In this document: in pieces, positions 1 through 7,403 of the stretch | Layout: every line of letters starts with the position of its first letter | Position numbering within the stretch: position 1 is the stretch's first letter | Assembly (NCBI GenBank): GCA_003554525.1 | Contig: PWGO01000051.1 | Coordinates: 1-43,803, forward strand | DNA: 43,803 nt | Direction of reading: 5' to 3' | Source: Syntrophomonadaceae bacterium | GTDB taxonomy: Bacteria > Bacillota > Dethiobacteria > DTU022 > PWGO01 | Translations under genes and position numbers: made by a program | The notes under the pieces: generated by a model | Databases searched by the model: none | What the model was told of the DNA's origin: nothing | The model's input: only the letters and a program-made list of their open reading frames with translations

Positions 1-68
1 ATTAAAAGTTTAAAATAAAATATTAACTTTTTATTATAAACTTTTAATCCTGATAAAACCATACCCGG

Positions 69-302
69 CTATCTAAGTTTGCGCTTACCCAACGTATGCG
101 AAGATATGGGTGATAAAAACACATCATCAGTAGTTACTACAAATGATTTATAATAATTGTAATCTTCTTTGTTAAGCGTATTATTAGAGGAAGCATATTC
201 CAAAAACTGCTTGTTTACTTCCTTTTCCTTGTTTTTTAAATTAAAAATACCTACTATGTCTTTTACCGGAACTATCTGTGAATCTCCAATGTGTAAAAAC
301 AA
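69..302 (-). CDS. remB: RemB-like DUF370 regulatory protein
   Basis: Small protein (77 aa) of the RemA/RemB (DUF370) family. In Bacillus these are DNA-binding regulators of biofilm matrix genes; RemB lies just after recF, as here. The N-terminus reads MFLHIGDSQIVPVKDIVGIF, typical of the family. Two in-frame TTG codons exist (308 and 302). The GAGGAG ribosome site ends 3 nt before 308 but 9 nt before 302, and the 302 start gives the usual MFLHIG beginning, so 302 is preferred. The family is certain from the N-terminal motif and position; its target genes are not known from this sequence. Confidence 0.82.
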   Translation of the reverse strand: MFLHIGDSQIVPVKDIVGIFNLKNKEKEVNKQFLEYASSNNTLNKEDYNYYKSFVVTTDDVFLSPISSHTLGKRKLR

Positions 303-404
303 AAACAATCTCTCCTCTCTTAAAATTGATCATCTCAGTATATCATACCATACATGCCTGCCGTTTAAATAACTAAATTTAAATAATTTAATTAAACTTT
401 CCTG

Positions 405-866
405 TTACCAGTAATTGTACCTCTTATACAGAAGCGATTTAATCTTTTCTCTTACCTCAGGTTGTTTATTCGATACATTTTTGATTAATCCTTCAATTTC
501 TTTTGGATCCAGCCTGTTATCTGGCTCCTTGTAATCAAGCCTGTTTCTATAAATGCCTTTTTTGTTCTCATATTCTTCATCCACATTCCCCTGGAAAAAA
601 TATATATCTCTAATACTATTGTAACCGGTATATTCGTTTATTTTCCACATTATCTGTTTTTTTAACATGCTCAGGTGTTGCAGCCATACTGAATTCCTTA
701 CTTTAACCCACAACACACCAGATTCTACTTTTACCGCCCTTGAATTCTCGGCAATTTTTTTTCCTACCACCTCGGACCAGCACTCCACAGCCTGCCGGTA
801 TTTATAACTCTTATAAATACCTTTCTTTTTCATCCATTCTTCAATTAAATTTCCCGCTATTTTCAT
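405..866 (-). CDS. DUF721 / DciA-like protein
   Basis: A 153-aa protein with the DUF721 pattern (VECWSEVVGKKIAENS, then a β-rich stretch with SVWLQHLSMLKKQI). DUF721 includes DciA, the ancestral loader of the DnaB helicase in bacteria lacking DnaC/DnaI. In Clostridia a DUF721 gene commonly sits between recF and remB, as here. The ATG at 866 lies inside the end of recF (26-nt overlap), preceded by a G-rich ribosome site, so translation is probably coupled to recF. The fold assignment is good; whether it loads helicase in a Firmicute is not shown by sequence. Confidence 0.8.
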   Translation of the reverse strand: MKIAGNLIEEWMKKKGIYKSYKYRQAVECWSEVVGKKIAENSRAVKVESGVLWVKVRNSVWLQHLSMLKKQIMWKINEYTGYNSIRDIYFFQGNVDEEYENKKGIYRNRLDYKEPDNRLDPKEIEGLIKNVSNKQPEVREKIKSLLYKRYNYW

Positions 867-1989
867 TTACCAAACCCCCCCCGTCTAATTTATAAACGGC
901 AAAAGAATTTTTTTCAGCGGGTATTACTTTTTTCTCATAACTGGTTATAAAACATTGCAATCCTTTGTCCTCTACAAAATCCAATACCGCCCTCTTCCTT
1001 TTTTCATCCAGCTCAGAAAATACATCATCTAAAAGCAGTATGGAAAACTTGTTGTTTTCCTCTAAAAAATTAAAAAGGGCTATTTTTAAGGACAATACTG
1101 CAGTACGCTGTTGCCCTTGTGAAGCATACTTTTTAATGTTTTTATTGTTTATATAAACATTAAAATCCTCTACCTGGGGACCTATCATAGTATACCTCTT
1201 TTTTATTTCCTCCTCTTGTTTATCTTTTAATAAATTAAAAAATTGATTATATATCTCTTTTTCCGTAATTTTATCTTTTCCTGTTTTATCCACTTGAGTT
1301 ACCTCTTCTAAATTTACGCAACTTTTATAATACAGCCGAACATCTTCTTTATTATTAGTAAAAGTTCCATGAATTTCTTTAAAATACTTATCCAGCTTAT
1401 TTAAAAATTTCATTCTTAAATATACTACCTTGCTTCCGTAAAAACACAATATTTCATCCCAGGACTCCAGATCCTTTCTTTTCACTGCCTGATCTTTTAA
1501 AAGGCTATTCCTCTGTCTCAATACTCTATAATATTGTTGAAGATACTTCCAGTAACGGGTATACATCCTGGTTATTTCCCGGTTTAAAAACTTCCTGCGC
1601 AACAACGGGCCTTCCTTAATCATTAAAAGATCTTCAGGATGAAATATAACTACCGGGAACATGGAAAAAAAACTATCCCTTTTTACCTCTTTACCATTAA
1701 CCAGTATTTTTTTTTCTTTATTGTTGGAAAAATATATATTAATATTACTAATATCACCTTTCACCCATACCTTTCCCTTTATTCTAAGGTAAGAACCACC
1801 CCATTTAACCAATTCATATTCGTTTTTGGTTTTAAAGGAATGAGCCGTAAGAAGGTAATATATTGATTCTAATAAATTGGTTTTTCCCTGTGCATTTTCT
1901 CCGTAAATATAATTTATATTTGGAGAAGGTGTAAAATTTATATCCCCGTAATTGCGGTAATTATGCAGTATAATGTTTTCCAGATACAA
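841..1989 (-). CDS. recF: DNA replication and repair protein RecF
   Basis: RecF (382 aa) is an SMC-like ATPase that binds gapped DNA and helps RecO/RecR load RecA at stalled forks. The N-terminus MYLENIILHNYRNY is typical, with Walker A GENAQGKTN at about residues 31-39, an ABC signature region (SQGQQRT) and Walker B (LLLDDVFSELD) near the C-terminus. The start is TTG at 1989 with GGAGG six nt upstream. Only 13 nt separate it from dnaN. The small S4-domain gene (yaaA/rlbA) that usually lies between dnaN and recF in Bacillus is absent. Confidence 0.97.
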   Translation of the reverse strand: MYLENIILHNYRNYGDINFTPSPNINYIYGENAQGKTNLLESIYYLLTAHSFKTKNEYELVKWGGSYLRIKGKVWVKGDISNINIYFSNNKEKKILVNGKEVKRDSFFSMFPVVIFHPEDLLMIKEGPLLRRKFLNREITRMYTRYWKYLQQYYRVLRQRNSLLKDQAVKRKDLESWDEILCFYGSKVVYLRMKFLNKLDKYFKEIHGTFTNNKEDVRLYYKSCVNLEEVTQVDKTGKDKITEKEIYNQFFNLLKDKQEEEIKKRYTMIGPQVEDFNVYINNKNIKKYASQGQQRTAVLSLKIALFNFLEENNKFSILLLDDVFSELDEKRKRAVLDFVEDKGLQCFITSYEKKVIPAEKNSFAVYKLDGGGLVNENSGKFN

Positions 1990-2002
1990 GTATATCCTCC
2001 CG

Positions 2003-3112
2003 TTATTCTATTTTTATCGGTAGCACCAGATAAAGAAAGCTTTCGTCTTCTTCAGGCTTTATAATACATGGAGCTTCTTTTCCACTGAAAACTATTAAAA
2101 TGTTTTCTTTATCAATAACCCTTAATACCTCCAAAATAAACCTTACATTTACGTATATTTCTAACTCTTCCCCTTCCTTACTGTTTAATGATAGCTGCTC
2201 TTCCATTATTCCTATATTAGAAGAGGCTTTTATTTCCATATTTTCTTCGTTTACTACAATGTTTGCCGCCTGGGTAGAATGATCTACCAGTAAAGAAGCA
2301 CGGTTAAGAGTATTTTCCAGTATCTCTTTATTTACCAGGCACCTGGTTACACTTTTTTGAGGAATCACCCCTTTTACTTCCGGATATTTTTCATCTATCA
2401 AACGAGAATAAAAATAAATATTATCAAATGAAAAAGCCAGCTGGTTATCCTGTGGAAAAACTGCTACCCGGGAATCATCTTTTAACAGTTTATAAAGTTC
2501 TCTTAAAGATTTACCAGGGATTATATAACTACCGTCTCCATAACCCCATCCGGACAGTGGTTTTTCCTGCATTACCAGGCGGTAGGTATCGGAACTGATA
2601 ACACTTAAAGTATTGTTTTCTATAGAAAACAATACCCCGGTAAACACGGGTCTGCTTTCGTCTTTAGATACCGCAAAAATTGTTTTTCTTATTATATCTT
2701 TTAGTTCGCTGCCGGTAAACAGAACAGGGTCCTCTTCCGGCTCCTTTTCAAAAAATACAGGATATTCTTCCGTGCCCATTCCTGTAAGATTAAATTTTGA
2801 ACTCCCCGATTCTATTTCGATTTTTTTGTTTTCAATATTAATATCTATACTTACTTCTTCCTGGGGAAGGCTTTTAATTACATCAATAAAGCGGGGGGGA
2901 AGCAATACTTTCCCATCTTCCTCTACTTCTACCTCTTTTCCATAAGTAGTTTTAATTCCCATTTCCAAATTTGTCGTTAAAAAAGTTATTTCTTCCGGTT
3001 TTATTTCCAAAAATATATGGTTTAAAACATGCATAGTAGTTTTTGAAGGCAAGGCTTTTTCTACTATATCCAGGTGATTGCAGATATTTTCTTTCTTGTC
3101 TTTGATTAACAT
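2003..3112 (-). CDS. dnaN: DNA polymerase III β sliding clamp
   Basis: The β clamp (369 aa) forms the dimeric ring that tethers DNA polymerase III to DNA. It has three repeated clamp folds. Recognisable motifs are RPVFTGVLF in the second domain, the SDTYRL stretch, and a C-terminus (YLVLPIKIE) resembling the usual hydrophobic-pocket tail. Start is ATG at 3112 with a purine-rich site (AAGGGGAAAT). It is transcribed with recF downstream. Length and position next to dnaA are standard. Confidence 0.98.
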   Translation of the reverse strand: MLIKDKKENICNHLDIVEKALPSKTTMHVLNHIFLEIKPEEITFLTTNLEMGIKTTYGKEVEVEEDGKVLLPPRFIDVIKSLPQEEVSIDINIENKKIEIESGSSKFNLTGMGTEEYPVFFEKEPEEDPVLFTGSELKDIIRKTIFAVSKDESRPVFTGVLFSIENNTLSVISSDTYRLVMQEKPLSGWGYGDGSYIIPGKSLRELYKLLKDDSRVAVFPQDNQLAFSFDNIYFYSRLIDEKYPEVKGVIPQKSVTRCLVNKEILENTLNRASLLVDHSTQAANIVVNEENMEIKASSNIGIMEEQLSLNSKEGEELEIYVNVRFILEVLRVIDKENILIVFSGKEAPCIIKPEEDESFLYLVLPIKIE

Positions 3113-3256
3113 AATTTATTTCCCCTTTTTGTTTATTAACAGTAATACATTATTATCAGGAATCATATATATAAATAGTAAAAGAAATAGAGCCTGTTAA
3201 AATGTTTATAAGTATTTTCAGCGTTTAGTTTACCTGTTTTCTTTAAATGAATAATC

Positions 3257-3333
3257 TGTGGAAAAAAAGAAGTCATTATCCACAGAAGCATTCTTATAAT
3301 ATTATTGTGGACAATAAAACACTATTATCAACA
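3257..3333. promoter_or_regulatory. DnaA-box cluster between dnaA and dnaN
   Basis: Within the dnaA-dnaN gap there is one perfect DnaA box, TTATCCACA (3276-3284), and three one-mismatch boxes: TGTGGAAAA (3257-3265), TGTGGACAA (3306-3314) and TTATCAACA (3325-3333). In Bacillus subtilis the region downstream of dnaA carries one half of a bipartite origin and contains the unwinding site. By analogy this may be the second origin half, or a site where DnaA controls dnaN. The boxes are seen directly; their role is inferred. Confidence 0.75.
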
Positions 3334-3345
3334 TGCATATGTTAA

Positions 3346-4818
3346 CTAACCGTTTTGCACGGATTTTTCCAGGTGATCTATAATATCCCTTATTTTAGGG
3401 TCGTTGGTTAGCTCCTGGTTTATTTTTTTGTGAGCGTGGATAACTGTAGTATGATCTTTCCCCCCGAACTTTTCCCCAATTTTGGGCAGCGAATTTTCTG
3501 TTAGCTCCCTGGACAGGTACATGGCTATCTGCCTGGGAAAAGCCACATTTTTGCTCCTTTTTTTTGCCTGGATATCTTCGGCAGAGATACCAAAATACTG
3601 GGCTGTTATTTTAATTATACGGTCTACAGTAACACTTTTTTTATTTTCTACTATAATATTTTTTAAAGCCTCGTTGGTTATCTCCAGGTCAATAGGGGAA
3701 TTGTTTAAAGACGAAAAAGCCATTACCCTTACCAGGGCTCCTTCCAGTTCTCTGATATTAGTTTCTATCTTGGTGGCAATGTAATTTATTACTTCGTTGG
3801 GTAAGTTTACCCCTTCCAAAAAAGCTTTTTTCTTTAAAATAGCAATCCTGGTTTCCAGGTCGGGTGGATGGAGGTCGGTAATTAAACCCCATTCAAACCT
3901 GGAACGCAACCTGTCCTCCAGGGTGGGAATATCTTTGGGAGGCCGGTCACTGGATATCACTATCTGCTTGTTGTTTTCGTGAAGTGCATTAAAAGTATGG
4001 AAGAATTCTTCCTGTGTCTGTTCTTTTCCCGCTAAAAACTGAATATCGTCTATAAGTAGTACATCTATATTTCGGTATTTATTGCGGAAATCCACGGTTT
4101 TGTTGTCCCGGATGGCGTTTATAAATTCATTGGTAAACTTTTCAGAAGAAAGATAAAAGACGTTGGTTTGCTGGTGAATTTTGCGGACAAAATGCCCTAT
4201 GGCATGCATCAGGTGAGTTTTACCCAGCCCCACTCCTCCGTAAATAAACAAGGGATTGTAAGCTCTGGCCGGGGCTTCGGAAACAGCCAGAGAAGCAGCA
4301 TGGGCCAGTTTGTTACAGCCTCCCACTACAAAAGATTCGAAGGTATACTTGGGGTTAAGCGTATGTAAAGTTTTGCTAACTTTTACCGCAGAAGTTGAAT
4401 TTTGTTCTGAATTTTTTTCTGCAAGATTATCTTTTTCCTGTTCTCTATTCCCCGTGGAATTTTCACCCCCCGCAACGCGGGTTGTTTTTAAATTTTCTTT
4501 CTTGTTTCCGATTTCACTATTTTCAGAAAAATCAGCTACCCCTTCTTCCTCTACCGCACTGTGAACCGAAGGTGTAGATACAAAATTAATAGAATAGGGC
4601 TGATCGGAGACCTTTTTAATAACCTCCAAAAGAAGATCTTTATACCTTGTTTCCAGCCAGTCCTTGGTAAAATCGTTAGGAACTTCAACCACAATGGTGT
4701 TTTCTTTAAACGCTACCGGTTTAGTTGACTTTAACCAGGTTTCAAAACTGGGCTTGCTGAGCATTTTTTCTGCTTCTCCCAGAGCCTTTTCCCAGAGATA
4801 AGAAAGCTCGGCGGTCAT
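3346..4818 (-). CDS. dnaA: Chromosomal replication initiator DnaA
   Basis: DnaA (490 aa) is the AAA+ ATPase that binds DnaA boxes, melts oriC and recruits the helicase. Domain I spans about 1-80. Domain II is a long acidic, Asn-rich linker (about 85-145). The AAA+ domain has Walker A GGVGLGKT (194-201) and Walker B LLIDDIQF. The C-terminal DNA-binding domain carries the DnaA signature [15 protein letters not shown] at 4818 follows GGAGGG with 7-nt spacing. It is transcribed away from the origin and is probably autoregulated, because DnaA boxes lie just upstream of its candidate promoter. Confidence 0.99.
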   Translation of the reverse strand: MTAELSYLWEKALGEAEKMLSKPSFETWLKSTKPVAFKENTIVVEVPNDFTKDWLETRYKDLLLEVIKKVSDQPYSINFVSTPSVHSAVEEEGVADFSENSEIGNKKENLKTTRVAGGENSTGNREQEKDNLAEKNSEQNSTSAVKVSKTLHTLNPKYTFESFVVGGCNKLAHAASLAVSEAPARAYNPLFIYGGVGLGKTHLMHAIGHFVRKIHQQTNVFYLSSEKFTNEFINAIRDNKTVDFRNKYRNIDVLLIDDIQFLAGKEQTQEEFFHTFNALHENNKQIVISSDRPPKDIPTLEDRLRSRFEWGLITDLHPPDLETRIAILKKKAFLEGVNLPNEVINYIATKIETNIRELEGALVRVMAFSSLNNSPIDLEITNEALKNIIVENKKSVTVDRIIKITAQYFGISAEDIQAKKRSKNVAFPRQIAMYLSRELTENSLPKIGEKFGGKDHTTVIHAHKKINQELTNDPKIRDIIDHLEKSVQNG

Positions 4819-5025
4819 TTTTGACCCTCCTACCTTGTTTTATTATTTTAAAAATTGGTAGCTACTCAAGCCGGCCTTTGTTTGTTTTTTGTTTACGATT
4901 TCGGTGTTTGGTATGGATCTTGCAACGGCTAATTTTGGATACCGGGTGGTTTGTACAAATTAAATATTGCTGTTTAAAAGCGTATTAACCAAAACCCGGC
5001 TGCTTCTAGTGGCTAAAGATTCTAT

Positions 5026-5031
5026 ATTATA
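5026..5031 (-). promoter_or_regulatory. Candidate dnaA promoter -10 element
   Basis: On the minus strand the perfect hexamer TATAAT lies here, about 200 nt before the dnaA start. No good -35 hexamer is present at 16-18 nt, so an activator or another sigma factor cannot be excluded. Perfect DnaA boxes begin 40 nt upstream, which would allow DnaA autorepression. Confidence 0.4.
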
Positions 5032-5065
5032 GAAGCCTGAGTAGTTCAAAAATTAGAACAAATCT

Positions 5066-5284
5066 TGTGGTTATCCACAAACAATCCACGGTTATCCACA
5101 GATGTTGTGGATAACCGCCTAGTTTTTTCCCTATTGCAATGAAATATTAACAGATGTATTACCTACCTGCAATCTTCAAAAGCGTGGATAATTACTCTCA
5201 AACAAAAATAAAATAGAGTAAATCAAATGGATTAATAGATTTCGGAAATCTTGCAGCGTTGACTTTTATGTGATATTATCAACA
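5066..5284. promoter_or_regulatory. oriC: Chromosomal origin (oriC), DnaA-box region
   Basis: Three perfect DnaA boxes lie within 44 bp: TTATCCACA at 5071-5079 and 5092-5100, and the inverse TGTGGATAA at 5106-5114. One-mismatch boxes are CGTGGATAA (5183-5191) and TTATCAACA (5276-5284). AT-rich stretches at about 5136-5160 and 5191-5245 are candidate unwinding elements. Gene direction switches across this gap, minus to the left and plus to the right, as expected at a bidirectional origin. The 4819-5065 part of the gap shows nothing recognisable beyond the dnaA -10 element. The exact melting site is not resolved. Confidence 0.88.
5251..5279 (+). promoter_or_regulatory. Candidate promoter of the rpsF operon
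   Basis: TTGCAG (5251-5256) and TATTAT (5274-5279) are separated by 17 nt, and the -10 hexamer is preceded by TGA, forming an extended -10 element. Transcription would begin around 5287, giving a leader of about 60 nt. The -10 overlaps the near-consensus DnaA box at 5276-5284, so DnaA binding could affect this promoter. Confidence 0.55.
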
Positions 5285-5348
5285 TGTTCCTTCCTGCTCC
5301 TGTTTAAGGAATAGGGGCCATTTAGACCAAAGGAGGTGAGAGAAAAAA

Positions 5349-5645
5349 GTGAGATTTTACGAAAGCGTGTGTATAATTGATTCAGAGCTGGGAGAAGAAG
5401 AAAAAGAAAATTTTTTGCAGAGTGTTAAAGAAGCTATAGAAAACAACGAAGGAAGTGTATCTGAAATTAAAGACTGGGGAAATCGAAAACTGGCCTACCC
5501 AATAAAAGACCAGCAGGAGGGACACTATTATATAATTTATTTTTCCGGGAACAGTGTTACTACCAGTGAGCTGGAGCGTTTCTTCAAGTTTTCGGAAGAA
5601 GTGCTCCGCTACATGTTTATACGCCTGGAAGAAGAAGCGATTTAA
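5349..5645 (+). CDS. rpsF: 30S ribosomal protein S6
   Basis: S6 (98 aa) binds 16S rRNA with S18 in the platform of the 30S subunit. The sequence begins [11 protein letters not shown] and has the typical [19 protein letters not shown] core and a C-terminal [12 protein letters not shown]. Start is GTG at 5349 after a strong AAAGGAGGTGA site (5329-5339). It is the first gene of rpsF-ssb-rpsR. The known S6:S18-binding leader motif was looked for but could not be recognised by eye. Confidence 0.97.
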   Translation: MRFYESVCIIDSELGEEEKENFLQSVKEAIENNEGSVSEIKDWGNRKLAYPIKDQQEGHYYIIYFSGNSVTTSELERFFKFSEEVLRYMFIRLEEEAI

Positions 5646-5659
5646 AGGGGGTAAGAAAA

Positions 5660-6061
5660 GTGCTTAACCGGATTGTTCTTATCGGGCGCCTGGTCAGGGA
5701 CCCGGAGCTGCGTTATACGCCCAATGCGGGAGTAGCAGTAACCAATTTTACCCTGGCCGTAGAAAGGCCTTTTACCAACCAGCAGGGAGAAAGGGAAGCT
5801 GATTTTATTAATATTGTGGCCTGGCGCAAACAAGCGGAAAACAGCGCCAACTATTTGAAAAAAGGGAGCCTGGCCGGTGTAGACGGGCGCCTTCAAATAA
5901 GATCTTTCGATGATTCCCAGGGAATACGGCGGAAGGCTGCAGAGGTAGTGGCTGACAATGTTAAATTTTTGGACAGACCTCCTTCTTCCGGGAGCAGTGA
6001 AAGTGGAGAAGACCTGTCCGGCCAGGAAATGAGCATAGAAGAAGATGACATACCATTTTAA
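5660..6061 (+). CDS. ssb: Single-stranded DNA-binding protein
   Basis: SSB (133 aa) coats single-stranded DNA and recruits partner proteins. The OB-fold starts [20 protein letters not shown] and includes [13 protein letters not shown] short acidic linker leads to the C-terminal tip EEDDIPF, the peptide that docks repair and replication proteins. The GTG start at 5660 follows AAGGGGGTAAG. At 133 aa it is short because the disordered linker is reduced. The gene lies between S6 and S18 as in most Firmicutes. Confidence 0.97.
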   Translation: MLNRIVLIGRLVRDPELRYTPNAGVAVTNFTLAVERPFTNQQGEREADFINIVAWRKQAENSANYLKKGSLAGVDGRLQIRSFDDSQGIRRKAAEVVADNVKFLDRPPSSGSSESGEDLSGQEMSIEEDDIPF

Positions 6062-6109
6062 ATAGTTTTTTACTATATTGAGCCATATTTGCCAAGAGAG
6101 GTGATAATA

Positions 6110-6343
6110 TTGCCAAGGGATAGAGGACGTAAACCAAGAAAAAAGGTTTGCAGCTTTTGTCAGGAAAACATAAAAAAAATAGATTACAAACAGTACGATA
6201 AATTAAGCAAGTATATAACAGAGAGGGGTAAAATACTGCCTCGCAGGATAACCGGTAACTGTGCCAATCACCAGAGACAGTTGACACGGGCCATTAAAAG
6301 GGCCCGTATTCTGGCACTATTGCCTTTTACCTCGGATTCCTGA
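6110..6343 (+). CDS. rpsR: 30S ribosomal protein S18
   Basis: S18 (77 aa) partners S6 in the 30S platform. Features are a basic N-terminus, [10 protein letters not shown] (a CxxC pair), the [21 protein letters not shown] core and the terminal [18 protein letters not shown]. The in-frame TTG at 6089 has no ribosome site, whereas the TTG at 6110 follows GAGGTGA by 6 nt and gives a normal S18 N-terminus, so 6110 was chosen. With CxxC kept but other cysteines absent, zinc binding is uncertain. Confidence 0.95.
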   Translation: MPRDRGRKPRKKVCSFCQENIKKIDYKQYDKLSKYITERGKILPRRITGNCANHQRQLTRAIKRARILALLPFTSDS

Positions 6344-6403
6344 AATTTCGCTGTTGTTCCCAGCTGTTGCCCTTATGGAAATAGAAGGTAATTAAAACAT
6401 ATC

Positions 6404-6435
6404 GGTGCTGGAAATGTATTTTTGGCACCTTTTTT
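6404..6435 (+). terminator. Rho-independent terminator after rpsR
   Basis: A 12-bp stem (6404-6415 with 6418-6429, GGTGC/GCACC at the base, including three G-U pairs) with a 2-nt loop is followed by six T residues (6430-6435). It would end the rpsF-ssb-rpsR transcript. Confidence 0.8.
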
Positions 6436-6460
6436 CTATGTAGTGGACTGTACCACCGGC

Positions 6461-6527
6461 CTGGACCAGGAAATAAAGCAATTTATTACCTGGTTGTTTC
6501 AGGCTGGACGTTTCAGGCTGGACCAGG
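6461..6527. repeat. Short tandem and dispersed repeats upstream of the mazG-like gene
   Basis: A 14-bp unit, GTTTCAGGCTGGAC, occurs twice in tandem (6496-6509 and 6510-6523). The self-complementary CTGGACCAGG occurs at 6461-6470 and 6518-6527. The stretch lies between the rpsR terminator and the next gene. It may be local slippage or decayed sequence; no known element is recognised. Confidence 0.6.
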
Positions 6528-6563
6528 TATTTATTTTATGCATCAATAACGGGGGGGGCTAGT

Positions 6564-6884
6564 ATGCTTTTTTACGGGGATCGAGAAGAGAGCCTGGCCA
6601 AGAGTTTAAACGTGGTGGAAAACCTTAAAAACAGGCTGCTCACCCTGCTGGCCCGGTTGTTTGATCTCATTTCGCAGGGAAAACAAGATCTGGTTAAAAA
6701 AACGCTGGGCGAGGTAATACTTAACAGCTATCTCCTGGGGAGAAGGCTGGGAATTAGCTACCAGGCAATGGATAAAGAGCTGGTAAAGCAAGCGCAGGAT
6801 TACGTGGAAAAAAAAGACGAGGTAGAAGAGTATTTTGGTGATATTACGGATTTGTTGCAGTATTACCGGGTACAGAAGAAATAA
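6564..6884 (+). CDS. MazG-like family protein
   Basis: A 106-aa all-helical protein resembling the MazG-like family (related to nucleotide pyrophosphohydrolases) that often lies near rpsR and dnaB in Clostridia. The opening helix ENLKNRLLTLLARLF and LGEVILNSYLLGRRLGI fit the family, but the EExxE metal-binding signature of true MazG is not clear, so enzyme activity is doubtful. ATG at 6564 follows a run of eight G. In many relatives yybS and gdpP lie at this spot before rplI; both are missing here. Confidence 0.6.
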   Translation: MLFYGDREESLAKSLNVVENLKNRLLTLLARLFDLISQGKQDLVKKTLGEVILNSYLLGRRLGISYQAMDKELVKQAQDYVEKKDEVEEYFGDITDLLQYYRVQKK

Positions 6885-6909
6885 AGTAGAAGGGAGGCAT
6901 TAAATTAAA

Positions 6910-7356
6910 ATGAAAGTTATATTAAAGGAAAATATATCTAATCTCGGCACTAAAGGAGAGGTTAAGAATGTAAGTGATGGCTATGCCCGAAACTACTTGA
7001 TTCCCAAGGGTATGGCGGAGGAAGCTACCCCGGCAAGGTTAAAGGAATGGGAAAAACAGAAAAAGATAATAGAGAAGAAAGAACAAAAGGAAGAAGAAAA
7101 GGCACGGGAAATTGCGGAAAAATTAGAGGGGCAAAAAATTAATTTTAAGTTAAAAGCAGGTGAAGAAGGCAGGCTGTTTGGTTCCGCAACTTCGGCGGAC
7201 ATATCGGAGGCGCTTAAAGAGAAGGGGTACGAGATAGATAAACGCAAAATTGAACTGGAAGATCCCATTAAAAACACAGGAAATCATGAAATTGAAATAA
7301 AACTTATGCCAGGCATTACTACCCGTATTCAGGTGGAGATTGAAGGCACGAAATAA
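6910..7356 (+). CDS. rplI: 50S ribosomal protein L9
   Basis: L9 (148 aa) is a 23S rRNA-binding protein of the L1 stalk base. The N-terminal domain MKVILKENISNLGTKGEVKNV with DGYARNYLIPKGMA is typical. It is followed by the long charged connecting helix (residues about 42-75) and the C-terminal domain with GRLFGSATSADI. ATG at 6910 follows GGGAGG with a rather long spacing of about 12 nt. dnaB follows 47 nt downstream. Confidence 0.98.
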   Translation: MKVILKENISNLGTKGEVKNVSDGYARNYLIPKGMAEEATPARLKEWEKQKKIIEKKEQKEEEKAREIAEKLEGQKINFKLKAGEEGRLFGSATSADISEALKEKGYEIDKRKIELEDPIKNTGNHEIEIKLMPGITTRIQVEIEGTK

Positions 7357-7403
7357 GTTGTTTTAAAATAATGGTAGCGCAAAAATTCAGGGAGTGGGTT
7401 TAA

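Noticed and set aside
1-68. AT-rich inverted repeat (AAAAGTT/AACTTTT) as a terminator after remB
   Set aside because: The stem is almost entirely A-T and too weak to call; gyrB may follow in the same transcript outside the window.
5281-5348. S6:S18 autoregulatory leader RNA before rpsF
   Set aside because: Expected in many bacteria, but the characteristic bulged stem was not recognisable by eye in the short leader.
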